A stretch of DNA of 62,262 bases from Amycolatopsis echigonensis (GCF_014174495.1 NZ_JACJHR010000054.1:1-62262); one strand, 5' to 3'. Positions 16,922-26,136 are shown, counted from the stretch's first letter. Made by a program: numbers and translations. Notes: a model not told the origin generated them from the sequence alone.

Positions 16922-17338
16922 ATGAGCGATTACGGCCCCGGCGGGGTCTTTCTCGCCGATTGCCCGGCGCGCCTGGCAGTCGAGCTGATTGCCGACAAAT
17001 GGACGGTGGTCGTGCTCGCCGGCCTCAGCGAGGGCCCGGTCCGCCACGGCGAACTGGTCGAGATGATCGGCGGGATTTCCCGGAAGGTGCTCACCCAGAC
17101 GCTGCGCCGGCTGGAGGCGCACGGGCTGGTCCGTCGTCAGGCGTATGCCGAGGCACCGCCGCGGGTCGAGTACGAGCTGACGCCGCTGGGGGCGACGCTG
17201 ATCGAGCCGATCCACACCTTGACGGAGTGGGCGCGGGCAAATGGGGGCGCAGTTTTGGACGCGCTGGATTCAGCCGCCCAAAACGGTGATGACAAACTGC
17301 AGCGGCGGGTGGTCGAGCACGCTGGAACGAAGGAGTAA
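16922..17338 (+). CDS. HxlR-family transcriptional regulator
   Basis: A 138-residue winged-helix protein. It has the HxlR opening (DCPARLAVELIADKWTVVVL, C16 preceding the first helix) and the recognition region GGISRKVLTQTLRRLEAHGLV. The single N-terminal Cys is the residue often used for redox sensing in this family. It is divergent from the MDR reductase at 16846, which is probably under its control. The last ~25 residues are an extra polar tail. It converges on the acyl-CoA dehydrogenase genes across a bidirectional hairpin. Confidence 0.92.
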   Translation: MSDYGPGGVFLADCPARLAVELIADKWTVVVLAGLSEGPVRHGELVEMIGGISRKVLTQTLRRLEAHGLVRRQAYAEAPPRVEYELTPLGATLIEPIHTLTEWARANGGAVLDALDSAAQNGDDKLQRRVVEHAGTKE

Positions 17339-17404
17339 TTCCACCGGCCGGAAGATCACTGAGGTCGAGGCGCGGAAATTCGAGAAGCAACTGGACTGAC
17401 AAGA

Positions 17405-17439
17405 CCGCTCGGCCCGCCTCGGTGAAGCGGGCCGAGCGG
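17405..17439. terminator. Bidirectional hairpin terminator
   Basis: Perfect 13-bp arms (17405-17417 and 17427-17439) with a 9-base loop lie between convergent genes. There is no T-tract on either side, as is common in actinomycetes. Confidence 0.7.
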
Positions 17440-17444
17440 CTGGA

Positions 17445-18659
17445 CTACTTCAGCTGAGCAGAAGTCTTCCCCAGCACCCGCCGGGCCACGATCAGCTGCT
17501 GAATCTGCTGCGTGCCCTCGAAGATGTCGAGGATCTTGGCATCCCGGGACCACTTCTCCAGCAGCGATTCCTCCGTGTACCCATACGCGCCAGCGAGTTC
17601 GACGCACTTCAGCGTCACATCGACCACCGTCCGGCCTGCCTTGGCTTTCGCCATGGAGGCCTGCAGCGAGTTCGGCTGACGGTTGTCCGCCATCCACGCC
17701 GACTCCAGCGTCAGCAGATAGGCCGCCTCGTAATCCGCTTCCAGCTGCAGGAAGGTCGCGGCCGCGGCGTGCTGGGTCAGCGCTGGGCGGTCGTAGTCGA
17801 TGACGACGCCGGCTTCGGTCAGGATGCGGCGGGTTTCGTCCAGTGCCGCGCGGGCGACGCCGATCGCCATCGCGGCCACCAGCGGGCGGGTGTTGTCGAA
17901 GGTCTGCATGACCCCGGCGAAGCCCTTGGCCGTGTCGATGTCCGGCGTGCCCAAGAGGTTTTCCTTGGGGACGCGGCAGTTCTCGAAGCGCAGCACGGCG
18001 GTGTCGGACGCGCGGATGCCCAGTTTGTGCTCCACGCGCACGACCTCGAAACCCGGCGTGCCCTTCTCCACCACAAACGACTTGATCGCGGCGCGGCCCT
18101 TCGTGCGGTCCAGCGTCGCCCAGACCACGACGGCGTCGGCGCGCTGGCCGGACGTCACGAAGATTTTTTCGCCGTTCAGGATGTAGTCGTCGCCGTCCTT
18201 GGTGGCCGTCGTGGTGATGGCGGCCGAGTCCGAACCGCAGCCGGGTTCGGTGATCGCCATCGCGGCCCACAGGCCCTTGAAGCGCTCGAGCTGCTCGTCG
18301 GTCGCCACGGAGCTGATCGCGGCGTTGCCGAGGCCCTGGCGCGGCATGGACAGCAGCAGGCCGACGTCGCCCCAGCACATTTCGATCGTGCCGAGCACCA
18401 CGTTCAGGTTGGCGCCGTTGCGGTTCCCCTTGGGGCCGCCGTCGTCCTTTTCGGACCGGCGCACGCCGGCCGCGCCCGCGCCGCCTTCGCCGGAGGAGTT
18501 CAGGCCGTCCAGCAGCGCGGCGAACATGTCCAATTCGGACGGATAGGTGTGCTCGGCGCGGTCGTACTTGCGCGAGATCGGCCGGAACACCTCGGCCGCG
18601 GCCTGGTACGCCTGGTTGATCAGCGCGCCGGCCTTCTTCGGAGCTTCCAGGTTGATCAT
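17445..18659 (-). CDS. Acyl-CoA dehydrogenase (FadE23-like)
   Basis: A 404-residue acyl-CoA dehydrogenase. The FAD/substrate signature is AITEPGCGSDSAAITTTA, and the C-terminal catalytic segment is FEGTQQIQQLIVARRVLG. It lies 27 bp downstream of a second dehydrogenase gene read in the same direction. In mycobacteria the FadE24-FadE23 pair has the same gene order and sizes, and adjacent FadE pairs often form mixed tetramers. That partnership is inferred. Insertion of a Gly/Lys-rich loop near residues 60-80 (GEGGAGAAG) is unusual. Confidence 0.9.
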   Translation of the reverse strand: MINLEAPKKAGALINQAYQAAAEVFRPISRKYDRAEHTYPSELDMFAALLDGLNSSGEGGAGAAGVRRSEKDDGGPKGNRNGANLNVVLGTIEMCWGDVGLLLSMPRQGLGNAAISSVATDEQLERFKGLWAAMAITEPGCGSDSAAITTTATKDGDDYILNGEKIFVTSGQRADAVVVWATLDRTKGRAAIKSFVVEKGTPGFEVVRVEHKLGIRASDTAVLRFENCRVPKENLLGTPDIDTAKGFAGVMQTFDNTRPLVAAMAIGVARAALDETRRILTEAGVVIDYDRPALTQHAAAATFLQLEADYEAAYLLTLESAWMADNRQPNSLQASMAKAKAGRTVVDVTLKCVELAGAYGYTEESLLEKWSRDAKILDIFEGTQQIQQLIVARRVLGKTSAQLK

Positions 18660-18686
18660 GAGTTGCCTTTCACCGCGAGGAAAAGA

Positions 18687-20009
18687 TCAGAGGAGGACGG
18701 CGCCTTCCATCACGCCGATCGCCCGCAGGTCGCGGTACCAGCGCTCCACCGGGTGCTCCTTCACGAACCCGTGCCCGCCCAGGAGCTGCACGCCGGCGTT
18801 GCCGATCTGCATGCCCTTGTCCGTCGCGAGCTTCCGGGCGAGCGCCGCTTCCCGTGCGTATTCCTTGCCCTGCTCGGCTCGGGCCGCCGCGCGCAGCGTG
18901 ACCAGGCGCAGGCCCTCCAGCTCGATCGCGATGTCCGCCACCGAGAAAGCGACTGCCTGCCGGTGGCTGATCGGCTCGCCGAACGCGGTGCGCTCGTTCA
19001 CGTAAGGCACGACGTAGTCCAGCACGGCCTTGCCGACGCCGGCGGCGAGCGCCGCCCAGCCGAGCCGGGAAAGCCGGACCACCTCGGTGAAAACGTCCGC
19101 CTTGCCGCCGCCGAGCAGCGCGCCCGCGGGCAGCGAGACCTTCTCCAGGTGCAGCTTTCCGGTGGCCGCGCCGCGCAGGCCCATCGCGGGTTCGGACTCG
19201 ATCGTCACGCCCGCGTTGGACGATTCCACCAGGAACAGCGCCGGGCCGCGGCCTTCCAGATCAGCCGAGACCAGGAACAGCTCGGCCTCCGCCGCGCGCG
19301 GGACGAGCGACTTCACGCCGTCGAGCTGGTAGCCCTTCGGGGTCCGCTTCGCCTTGGTGGCGGGCTTGAACGGGTCGAACAACGGCGTCCGCTCCAGCAG
19401 CGCGAGCGCGGCGGCGGGCACCTGCTCGCCGGTGAACGCGGGCACGTAGTCGGCCTGCTGCTGCTCGTCGCCCCACGCGACCAGCGCGGTGCTCACCGCC
19501 GACGGGGCCAGCACGGCCACCGCGAGTCCCAGGTCGCCGTGCGCGAGCGCCTCCGCGACCAGCGCGTTCGTGACGACCGAACGCTCAGTGCCCGCGCCGC
19601 CCAGTTCCTCCGGAATGCCGACGAGGCTGACGCCCAGCTCGGCCGCGCGGGTCAGCAGGCCCTCCGGCGCGGCGAGCTTCTCGTCGGCGTCCGCGGCGGC
19701 CGGACGCAGCTGTTCGGCGGCGAATTCGCTGACCGTCTCGACGATGAGCTTCTGGTCCTCGTCCGGCGTCAGGTCGAACAGCCCGCGGTCGTCCGGTTTC
19801 GCCAGCCGTGCCGGTTTGCCCAGCCGCTGGACCGAGGTGAACGACCGGGTCGCCGCCCCCGCCGCGCGGAAACCGTTGCGGGTCCCCGTCTTGACCAGGT
19901 TCTGCACCGGCCCGCGCAGCCCGACCCGGTCGATCGCCTTGCTCCCGGCCAACCGGGTGAGCGCGGCCAGGCCGAGGCCCATCGCGTCTCGTTTCCTTGG
20001 CGCAGCCAT
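18687..20009 (-). CDS. Acyl-CoA dehydrogenase (FadE24-like)
   Basis: A 440-residue acyl-CoA dehydrogenase with a ~65-residue N-terminal extension (GLAALTRLAGSKAIDR...), then the usual three domains. It differs from typical members in the substrate/FAD loop (LLERTPLFDPFKP in place of the TEP-GSD signature). It also stops right after GVMEGAVLL, where others continue for about 15 residues. These deviations suggest a partly non-catalytic subunit of a heteromer with the downstream dehydrogenase. An 18-bp palindrome sits 20 bp upstream of its ATG. Confidence 0.88.
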   Translation of the reverse strand: MAAPRKRDAMGLGLAALTRLAGSKAIDRVGLRGPVQNLVKTGTRNGFRAAGAATRSFTSVQRLGKPARLAKPDDRGLFDLTPDEDQKLIVETVSEFAAEQLRPAAADADEKLAAPEGLLTRAAELGVSLVGIPEELGGAGTERSVVTNALVAEALAHGDLGLAVAVLAPSAVSTALVAWGDEQQQADYVPAFTGEQVPAAALALLERTPLFDPFKPATKAKRTPKGYQLDGVKSLVPRAAEAELFLVSADLEGRGPALFLVESSNAGVTIESEPAMGLRGAATGKLHLEKVSLPAGALLGGGKADVFTEVVRLSRLGWAALAAGVGKAVLDYVVPYVNERTAFGEPISHRQAVAFSVADIAIELEGLRLVTLRAAARAEQGKEYAREAALARKLATDKGMQIGNAGVQLLGGHGFVKEHPVERWYRDLRAIGVMEGAVLL

Positions 20010-20028
20010 GCAGCATCTCCCTCGCGTT

Positions 20029-20046
20029 ACCTACTCACGAGTAGGT
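20029..20046. promoter_or_regulatory. 18-bp operator palindrome of the acyl-CoA dehydrogenase pair
   Basis: ACCTACTCACGAGTAGGT has 8-bp perfect arms around AC. It starts 20 bp upstream of the FadE24-like start codon and is a typical TetR-type operator. It differs from the other operators in the window, so a different regulator is expected. Confidence 0.75.
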
Positions 20047-20083
20047 TAGCGCGGCATCGGCCGATCCGCCAGTGCGGCCCGCC

Positions 20084-21274
20084 TCACTCCGCGACCGGCC
20101 GCCGGGCCAGCGACGTGCGTTCGAACGCGATGAGCAGCAGGACCGAGGCCGTGACGATCAGCAGCAACAGGGCCGCGGGCACGTGTCCGAGGAGCGGCGT
20201 GAGCGCGAGCAGCACCGCCGCGAGCACGAGCCGTTGCCGGTTCCAGCTGCCGAGGTTGCGCCGCCGCAGCGAACTGAGCGCGACCAGGTACAGCGCGAGC
20301 CCGCCGGTCAGCGCCCACAGCGCGACGCCGTGCAGTGCGTCCACTGGGCTGTGGTTCACGCTGCCGGACAGCGTGACGAACGTCTTCTTCAAGCCGAGCG
20401 CGACGAGGACGATGCCAGCGATGAGCGGCAGGTGCAGATAGGTGTAGGAATCAGTGGCGATCTTGGTGCGCGCGACGCCTTCGGCGCGGGCCAGCCGGCT
20501 CTCGGCGACGTGCGCGACCAGGTCGAAGTACGTCCACCACATCCCGGCCGACAGCGCGATCCCGCAGATCGCCGACCCGGCGACGAGCCACGTGATCGGC
20601 ACGTGCCCGATCCCGATGCCGATCGCCACGATCGATTCGCCCAGCGCGATGATCACGATCAGCCCGAACCGTTCGGCGAAATGCGCCGGCGAGTGCAGCC
20701 GCCAGCCGGCGGGGCCGGTCAGGTAGACGTTGAGGTAGTCCACCGCCAGCGCGACCACCCAGAGCGCGGGCTGCCACGGTCCGCCCACGACGTCGGCGAT
20801 CACCAGCAGCGCCAGGCTCGGGACCAGCCCGCGCAGCATCTTCAGCAGCACCAGGCGCAATTCGGCGTCGTGCCGCGCGGCCCCGAGGTAGGCGACGAGA
20901 TGCAGTATCCGCACGACGCCGTAACACGCGACGAACAGCAACGGCCCGTCAAGCCCGCCGGGTTGGTTGGTGAGCGCCTGCGGCACCGCGAGCGCGACGA
21001 GGAACATCACCGCCATCGCGCCGAACATCGCCAGCCGCGCGATGCCGTGGTCGACATGGATCATCGTGCCGAGCCACGCGTAACTGCACCAGCACCACCA
21101 CAGCACCATCAGCACCAGCAGTCCCTCGCCCAGACCGAGCAGGCTCAGGCGTCCGGACATCAGTTCGGTGGTCTGGGTGATGGCGTAGACGAAGACCAGG
21201 TCGAAAAACAGCTCGATGGTCGTGACGCGGTGGCCTTCGTCCGCGCGAACCAGATGCAACCGTCTCGTGGGCAC
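20084..21274 (-). CDS. Low-temperature-requirement A (LtrA) family membrane protein
   Basis: A 396-residue polytopic protein with about ten to twelve membrane helices. The diagnostic opening VTTIELFFDLVFVYAITQ is followed by WWCWCSYAWLGTMIHVD and the later FAERFGLIVIIALGESIVAIG block, which together define the LtrA family. Molecular function is unknown; the founding Listeria gene was linked to growth in the cold. The GTG 21274 start lacks a strong RBS. It lies downstream of the double-TetR gene, and both are read leftward. Confidence 0.93.
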   Translation of the reverse strand: MPTRRLHLVRADEGHRVTTIELFFDLVFVYAITQTTELMSGRLSLLGLGEGLLVLMVLWWCWCSYAWLGTMIHVDHGIARLAMFGAMAVMFLVALAVPQALTNQPGGLDGPLLFVACYGVVRILHLVAYLGAARHDAELRLVLLKMLRGLVPSLALLVIADVVGGPWQPALWVVALAVDYLNVYLTGPAGWRLHSPAHFAERFGLIVIIALGESIVAIGIGIGHVPITWLVAGSAICGIALSAGMWWTYFDLVAHVAESRLARAEGVARTKIATDSYTYLHLPLIAGIVLVALGLKKTFVTLSGSVNHSPVDALHGVALWALTGGLALYLVALSSLRRRNLGSWNRQRLVLAAVLLALTPLLGHVPAALLLLIVTASVLLLIAFERTSLARRPVAE

Positions 21275-21328
21275 GGCAGATGTTTACCCGGCCGAGGGGA
21301 TCGGTGGGGCAAGTTTCGCGGAGAGCGT

Positions 21329-22510
21329 TCAGTCGAGCCCGAGAACCGCGTGCAGCACCGTCGTCAGCTCCGCCTGCAGATGCGGCCTGTTCTTGATCCG
21401 CCCAGTCCGGCTGAGATCGTTCGCGATAGTCAGCGCGGCATGCACCCGGATCTTCGCCTCGCGCGCCGGAAGCTCCGGAAACACCGCGCACAGCAAGGAA
21501 ACCCACTGGTCGACGTAATCGCGCTGGACGCGGCGCAGATCGGCCTTGTCGCGCTCCGGCATGGTCGCGCGATCCGCGGTGAAGGACACCAGCAGCTCCG
21601 GCGTGCGCAGCAAAACATGCACGTACGACGCGGCGAGCCGGCCGAGCGCGGACCGTTCGTCGGGAGCCTGCAGCGCCTGCTCTGCGGCCAGCGCGAGCCG
21701 GTCGGCCGCACGGTGTCCGATCGCGACCATCAGCGCGGCCTTGCTGGGGAAGTGCCGGTACACGCTGGGTCCGGCGATGCCCGCCGCCGCGCCGATGTCC
21801 TCCATGCTCACTGTGTGGAAGCCGCGTTCGGCGAACAGGCCGGTCGCGGCGGTCAGCACCTGTTCGCGGCGGGACGGCGTGCCGAGGCTGCTCGCGACCG
21901 GCGGCGCGGGCTCTTCCGGAACCGGGAGCGAGACGTCGAGCACAGTCCGGGCCAGTTCGACCAGCAGCGGCACGAAGCGCTTGCGCGCCACCGTCGTGTG
22001 GTGCACCGCGACGCTCCCGAACACCGACAGCGCGGCCCAGCACAACAGCTCGGCGTCATCCGCGGACAGTTCCGGACGCAGCGTGAGCAGGGCTTTCGTC
22101 CACGCGTCGAGCGCCGCGCCGGACCTGCGGCGGATCTCCCGGCGCTGCTCGCGCGGCAGATGCGGACCTTCCCAGCGCCACAGCGCGGCGATCTCCCGGC
22201 GCTCGACCGCCTGTGTCGCGAGGCCGGTGAGCAGGGCGTTCAGCTGCTCCGGAGGCGGTGCGGAATCGGCGAGGGCGGCCGCGGTGGCCGACTCCATGTC
22301 GTCGATCCCGGCGAGCACGACGTAGGCGAGGATCGCCTGCTTGTCGGCGAAATGCCGGTACAGCGCGGGGCCGGTGACGCCCGCCGAAGCGGCGATGTCG
22401 TTGATCCCGACGCCGTGGAACCCCCGCGCGCGGAACAGCTCGGCCGCGACGGCGGCGAGCTGGGCCTTGCGGTCGCGAGGCCGCGAGCCGCGGGCGGAAG
22501 ACGTACTCAT
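21329..22510 (-). CDS. Double TetR-domain repressor (Mce3R-like)
   Basis: A 393-residue protein made of two complete TetR units. The first HTH is at residues ~34-53 (VGINDIAASAGVTGPALYRHF) and the second at ~234-253 (VSMEDIGAAAGIAGPSVYRHF), each followed by its own ligand-binding half. Tandem TetR architecture is rare; the known example is mycobacterial Mce3R (about 400 aa), a lipid-metabolism repressor. The start is ATG 22510; the 29 upstream in-frame codons would run through the operators. It is divergent from fadA-fadB, and two palindromes lie in the gap. I infer that it senses acyl-CoAs or sterol-type ligands and represses those genes. Confidence 0.9.
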   Translation of the reverse strand: MSTSSARGSRPRDRKAQLAAVAAELFRARGFHGVGINDIAASAGVTGPALYRHFADKQAILAYVVLAGIDDMESATAAALADSAPPPEQLNALLTGLATQAVERREIAALWRWEGPHLPREQRREIRRRSGAALDAWTKALLTLRPELSADDAELLCWAALSVFGSVAVHHTTVARKRFVPLLVELARTVLDVSLPVPEEPAPPVASSLGTPSRREQVLTAATGLFAERGFHTVSMEDIGAAAGIAGPSVYRHFPSKAALMVAIGHRAADRLALAAEQALQAPDERSALGRLAASYVHVLLRTPELLVSFTADRATMPERDKADLRRVQRDYVDQWVSLLCAVFPELPAREAKIRVHAALTIANDLSRTGRIKNRPHLQAELTTVLHAVLGLD

Positions 22511-22578
22511 GGTGAACTGACCATAGCGCTTATCGGAACTAGAGCAACCCATTGACACCATGGGGTTCTTCGGGCTTA

Positions 22579-22596
22579 TGTTAATGGCCATTAGCA
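22579..22596. promoter_or_regulatory. Palindrome A in the divergent double-TetR/fadA control region
   Basis: TGTTAATGGCCATTAGCA contains a perfect TAATGGCCATTA core with one mismatch in the outer arms. It is 74 bp before the fadA start codon. Confidence 0.7.
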
Positions 22597-22598
22597 CC

Positions 22599-22610
22599 TA
22601 CCGGCCGGTA
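22599..22610. promoter_or_regulatory. Palindrome B in the divergent double-TetR/fadA control region
   Basis: TACCGGCCGGTA is a perfect 12-bp palindrome only two bases from palindrome A and of different sequence. A repressor with two different DNA-binding domains could use one site for each domain. Confidence 0.65.
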
Positions 22611-22669
22611 TAGTCGGCCGCGAGATACACCGCAGTGTCCAACCATGCCGCTTCGCGGAGGAGTGTTCA

Positions 22670-23881
22670 GTGAGTAGCGAGGCCTACATCTACGAGGCGT
22701 TGCGCACGCCCCGGGGCAAGAACAAGGGCGGTGCCCTGCACGGCACCAAGCCGGTCGACCTGGTGGTCGGCCTCATCCAGGAGCTGAAGGTCCGCCACCC
22801 GAACCTCGATCCGCAGGCGATCGACGACATCGTGCTCGGCGTCGTGTCCCCGGTGGGCGAGCAGGGCGCGGACATCGCGCGCACCGCCGCGCTCGTCGCG
22901 GGCCTGCCGCAGACGGTCGCGGGCGTGCAGCTCAACCGGTTCTGCGCGTCCGGCCTCGAGGCCACGAACGTCGCGGCGCAGAAGGTCCGCTCCGGCTGGG
23001 ACCAGCTGATCATCGCGGGCGGCGTGGAGTCGATGTCGCGCGTGCCGATGGGTTCCGACGGCGGCGCGCTGTTCATGGACCCGGCCACCGCCTACGACCA
23101 CTACATCACCCCGCAGGGCATCGGCGCGGACCTGATCGCGACGATGGAGGGCTTCTCCCGCGAGGACGTCGACGCCTTCGCCGTCCGCTCGCAGGAGAAG
23201 GCCGAGGCGGCCTGGTCCGGCGGCTACTTCGCGAAGTCCGTAGTGCCGGTGAAGGACATCAACGGCGTCACGATCCTCGACCACGACGAGCACCGCCGTC
23301 CGGGGACCACCCTGGAGGGTCTGGCGAAGCTCAAGCCGGCCTTCACCACGATCGGCGAGATGGGCGGGTTCGACGCCGTCGCGCTCCAGAAGTACCACCA
23401 GGTCGAGAAGATCGACCACGTGCACACCGGCGGCAACTCGTCCGGCATCGTCGACGGGTCGGCCATCGTCCTGGTCGGTTCCGAGCAGGCGGGCAAGACC
23501 TTCGGCCTCACGCCGCGGGCGCGCATCGTCGCCACCGCCTCGATCGGCTCGGAGCCCACGATCATGCTGACCGGTCCCACGCCGGCCACCGAGAAGGTGC
23601 TCAAGACCGCGGGCCTGACCCCGGACGACATCGACCTGTGGGAGCTCAACGAGGCGTTCGCGTCCGTCGTGCTCAAGTGGCAGAAGGACCTGAACCTTCC
23701 GGACGAGAAGGTCAACGTCAACGGCGGCGCGATCGCCATGGGCCACCCGCTCGGCGCCACCGGCGCGATGCTGGTCGGCACCGTGGTCGACGAGCTGGAA
23801 CGCCGTCAGGCGCGCCGGGCGCTGGTGACCTTGTGCATCGGCGGCGGCATGGGTGTCGCGACCATCATCGAGCGGGTGTGA
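22670..23881 (+). CDS. fadA: Acetyl-CoA C-acyltransferase (thiolase) of beta-oxidation
   Basis: A 403-residue thiolase that cleaves 3-ketoacyl-CoA. The nucleophile Cys is in NRFCASGLEA. Further motifs are GGNSSGIVDGSA, NEAFA and the C-terminal CIGGGMGVA with the second Cys. GTG 22670 is preceded by GGAGGAG. FadB is encoded 8 bp downstream, so the two form the trifunctional complex or act in sequence. Expression is probably controlled by the divergent double-TetR protein. Confidence 0.95.
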   Translation: MSSEAYIYEALRTPRGKNKGGALHGTKPVDLVVGLIQELKVRHPNLDPQAIDDIVLGVVSPVGEQGADIARTAALVAGLPQTVAGVQLNRFCASGLEATNVAAQKVRSGWDQLIIAGGVESMSRVPMGSDGGALFMDPATAYDHYITPQGIGADLIATMEGFSREDVDAFAVRSQEKAEAAWSGGYFAKSVVPVKDINGVTILDHDEHRRPGTTLEGLAKLKPAFTTIGEMGGFDAVALQKYHQVEKIDHVHTGGNSSGIVDGSAIVLVGSEQAGKTFGLTPRARIVATASIGSEPTIMLTGPTPATEKVLKTAGLTPDDIDLWELNEAFASVVLKWQKDLNLPDEKVNVNGGAIAMGHPLGATGAMLVGTVVDELERRQARRALVTLCIGGGMGVATIIERV

Positions 23882-23889
23882 GGATCGAG

Positions 23890-26061
23890 ATGACCGAGAG
23901 CAAGACCATCCGTTGGGACAAGGACTCCGACGGCATCGTCACGCTGACCCTGGACGACCCGGACCAGTCGGCGAACACGATGAACCAGGCCTTCCGCGAG
24001 TCGCTCGCCGCGACCGTGGACCGGCTGGAGGCGGAGAAGGACGACATCGCCGGTGTCGTGCTGACCTCGGCGAAGAAGACCTTCTTCGCCGGCGGCGACC
24101 TGCGCGACCTGATCCAGGCCAAGCCGGAGCACGCGGCCGAGATCACCGCGTCCAGCACCGCGATGAAGGGCCAGATGCGCCGGCTCGAGCAGCTCGGCAA
24201 GCCGGTCGTCGCGGCCATCAACGGCGCGGCGCTCGGCGGCGGCCTCGAACTCGCGCTCGCGACGCACCACCGCATCGCGGCCGACGTCAAGGGCAGTCAG
24301 ATCGGCCTGCCCGAGGTCACCCTGGGCCTGCTGCCCGGCGGTGGCGGCGTGGTCCGCACCGTGCGGCTGCTCGGCATCCAGAGCGCGCTGCTGAACGTGC
24401 TGCTGCAGGGCCAGCGGATGAAGCCGCGCAAGGCGCTGGAGCTGGGCCTGGTGCACGAGGTCGTGGACACCGTCGACGAGCTGGTGCCCGCGGCGAAGGC
24501 GTGGATCAAGGCCAACCCCGAGGGCGGCGTGCAGCCGTGGGACGTCAAGGGCTACAAGATCCCGGGCGGCACCCCGTCGAACCCGAGCTTCGCGGCGAAC
24601 CTGCCCGCGTTCCCGGCGAACCTGCGCAAGCAGCTCAAGGGCGCGCCGATGCCCGCGCCGCGCGCGATCCTCGCCGCCGCGATCGAGGGTTCGCAGGTCG
24701 ACTTCGACACCGCGATCCAGATCGAGACCCGGTACTTCGTGAACCTGGCCATCGGGCAGGTCTCGAAGAACATGACCAAGGCGTTCTTCTTCGACCTGCA
24801 GACGATCAACTCCGGCGGTTCGCGTCCGGACGGGTTCGAGAAGTTCACCGCCAAGAAGGTCGGCGTGCTCGGCGCCGGGATGATGGGCGCCGCGATCGCC
24901 TACGTGTCCGCGAAGGCGGGCATCGACGTGGTCCTCAAGGACGTCTCGCAGGAGGCGGCCGAGAAGGGCAAGGGCTACGCGGTCAAGCTCGAGGAGAAGG
25001 CGCTCTCGCGCGGCAAGACCACGCAGGAGAAGTCGGACGCGCTGCTGGCGCGGATCAAGCCGACCGCCGACCCGGCCGACTTCGCGGGCGTCGACTTCGT
25101 CATCGAGGCCGTGTTCGAGAGCGTCGAGCTGAAGCACAAGGTGTTCGGCGAGATCGAGAACATCGTCAACGCGGACGCGGTGCTGGGTTCCAACACCTCG
25201 ACGCTGCCGATCACCACCCTCGCCGAGGGCGTGCAGCGGACCGAGGACTTCATCGGGATCCACTTCTTCTCGCCGGTGGACAAGATGCCGCTGGTCGAGA
25301 TCATCTGCGGCGAGAAGACTTCGCCGGCCACGCTGGCCAAGGTCTTCGACTACACGCTGCAGATCCGCAAGACCCCGATCGTCGTCAACGACAGCCGCGG
25401 CTTCTTCACCTCGCGGGTCATCGGCACCTTCATCAACGAGGCGGTCGCCGCGCTGGGCGAGGGTGTCGAGCCGGCGTCGATCGAGCAGGCGGGTTCGCAG
25501 GCCGGTTACCCGGCGCCGCCGCTGCAGCTGATGGACGAGCTGACCCTGACGCTGCCGCGCAAGATCCGGCAGGAGACCCGCGCCGCGATCGAGGCCGCGG
25601 GCGGCACCTGGACGCCGCACGCGTCCGAGGCCGTCATCGACACGATGCTCGACAAGTACGACCGCAAGGGCCGCAGCAGCGGGGCGGGCTTCTACGAGTA
25701 CGACGAGAACGGCAAGCGCACCGGTCTGTGGCCGGGCCTGCGCGAGGCGTTCAACTCGGGTTCGGCGGACGTGCCGTTCGAGGACCTCAAGGAGCGCATG
25801 CTCTTCGCCGAGGCGCTGGAAACGGTGAAGTGCTTCGACGAGGGCGTCCTGACCTCGATCGCGGACGCCAACATCGGGTCCATCTTCGGCATCGGCTTCC
25901 CGGCCTGGACCGGTGGCGTGATCCAGTACATCAACCAGTACGAGGGCGGCCTGCAGGGCTTCGTGGACCGCGCCCGCGAACTGGCAGCGCGCTACGGCAG
26001 CCACTTCGAGCCGCCGCAGTCGCTGGTGGAGAAGGCCGCCAAGGGCGAGATCTACGAATAG
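23890..26061 (+). CDS. fadB: Bifunctional enoyl-CoA hydratase/3-hydroxyacyl-CoA dehydrogenase
   Basis: A 723-residue multifunctional beta-oxidation protein. Residues ~1-300 are a crotonase domain, with catalytic Glu candidates in GGGLELALA and GLPEVTLGLLPGGGG. From ~320 the NAD-binding motif VGVLGAGMMGAAIA begins the 3-hydroxyacyl-CoA dehydrogenase, whose catalytic His lies in GIHFFSPVDKMPLVEI. The C-terminal dehydrogenase repeats follow. The start is ATG 23890 after GAGGATCGAG. The frame extends further upstream only as a shadow of fadA. It forms an operon with fadA and ends at a clear terminator. Confidence 0.95.
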   Translation: MTESKTIRWDKDSDGIVTLTLDDPDQSANTMNQAFRESLAATVDRLEAEKDDIAGVVLTSAKKTFFAGGDLRDLIQAKPEHAAEITASSTAMKGQMRRLEQLGKPVVAAINGAALGGGLELALATHHRIAADVKGSQIGLPEVTLGLLPGGGGVVRTVRLLGIQSALLNVLLQGQRMKPRKALELGLVHEVVDTVDELVPAAKAWIKANPEGGVQPWDVKGYKIPGGTPSNPSFAANLPAFPANLRKQLKGAPMPAPRAILAAAIEGSQVDFDTAIQIETRYFVNLAIGQVSKNMTKAFFFDLQTINSGGSRPDGFEKFTAKKVGVLGAGMMGAAIAYVSAKAGIDVVLKDVSQEAAEKGKGYAVKLEEKALSRGKTTQEKSDALLARIKPTADPADFAGVDFVIEAVFESVELKHKVFGEIENIVNADAVLGSNTSTLPITTLAEGVQRTEDFIGIHFFSPVDKMPLVEIICGEKTSPATLAKVFDYTLQIRKTPIVVNDSRGFFTSRVIGTFINEAVAALGEGVEPASIEQAGSQAGYPAPPLQLMDELTLTLPRKIRQETRAAIEAAGGTWTPHASEAVIDTMLDKYDRKGRSSGAGFYEYDENGKRTGLWPGLREAFNSGSADVPFEDLKERMLFAEALETVKCFDEGVLTSIADANIGSIFGIGFPAWTGGVIQYINQYEGGLQGFVDRARELAARYGSHFEPPQSLVEKAAKGEIYE

Positions 26062-26079
26062 AGCATGCTCTTGTGACGG

Positions 26080-26118
26080 CGGGGCCGCTCCGGGGATTTC
26101 CCCGGGGCGGCCCCGTTT
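26080..26118 (+). terminator. Rho-independent terminator of fadAB
   Basis: Nine-base GC arms at 26080-26088 and 26107-26115 are extended by an inner GGGG/CCCC stem. TTT follows. It lies 19 bp after the fadB stop. Confidence 0.85.
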
Positions 26119-26136
26119 CCGTGTTGGGAGGGGACG

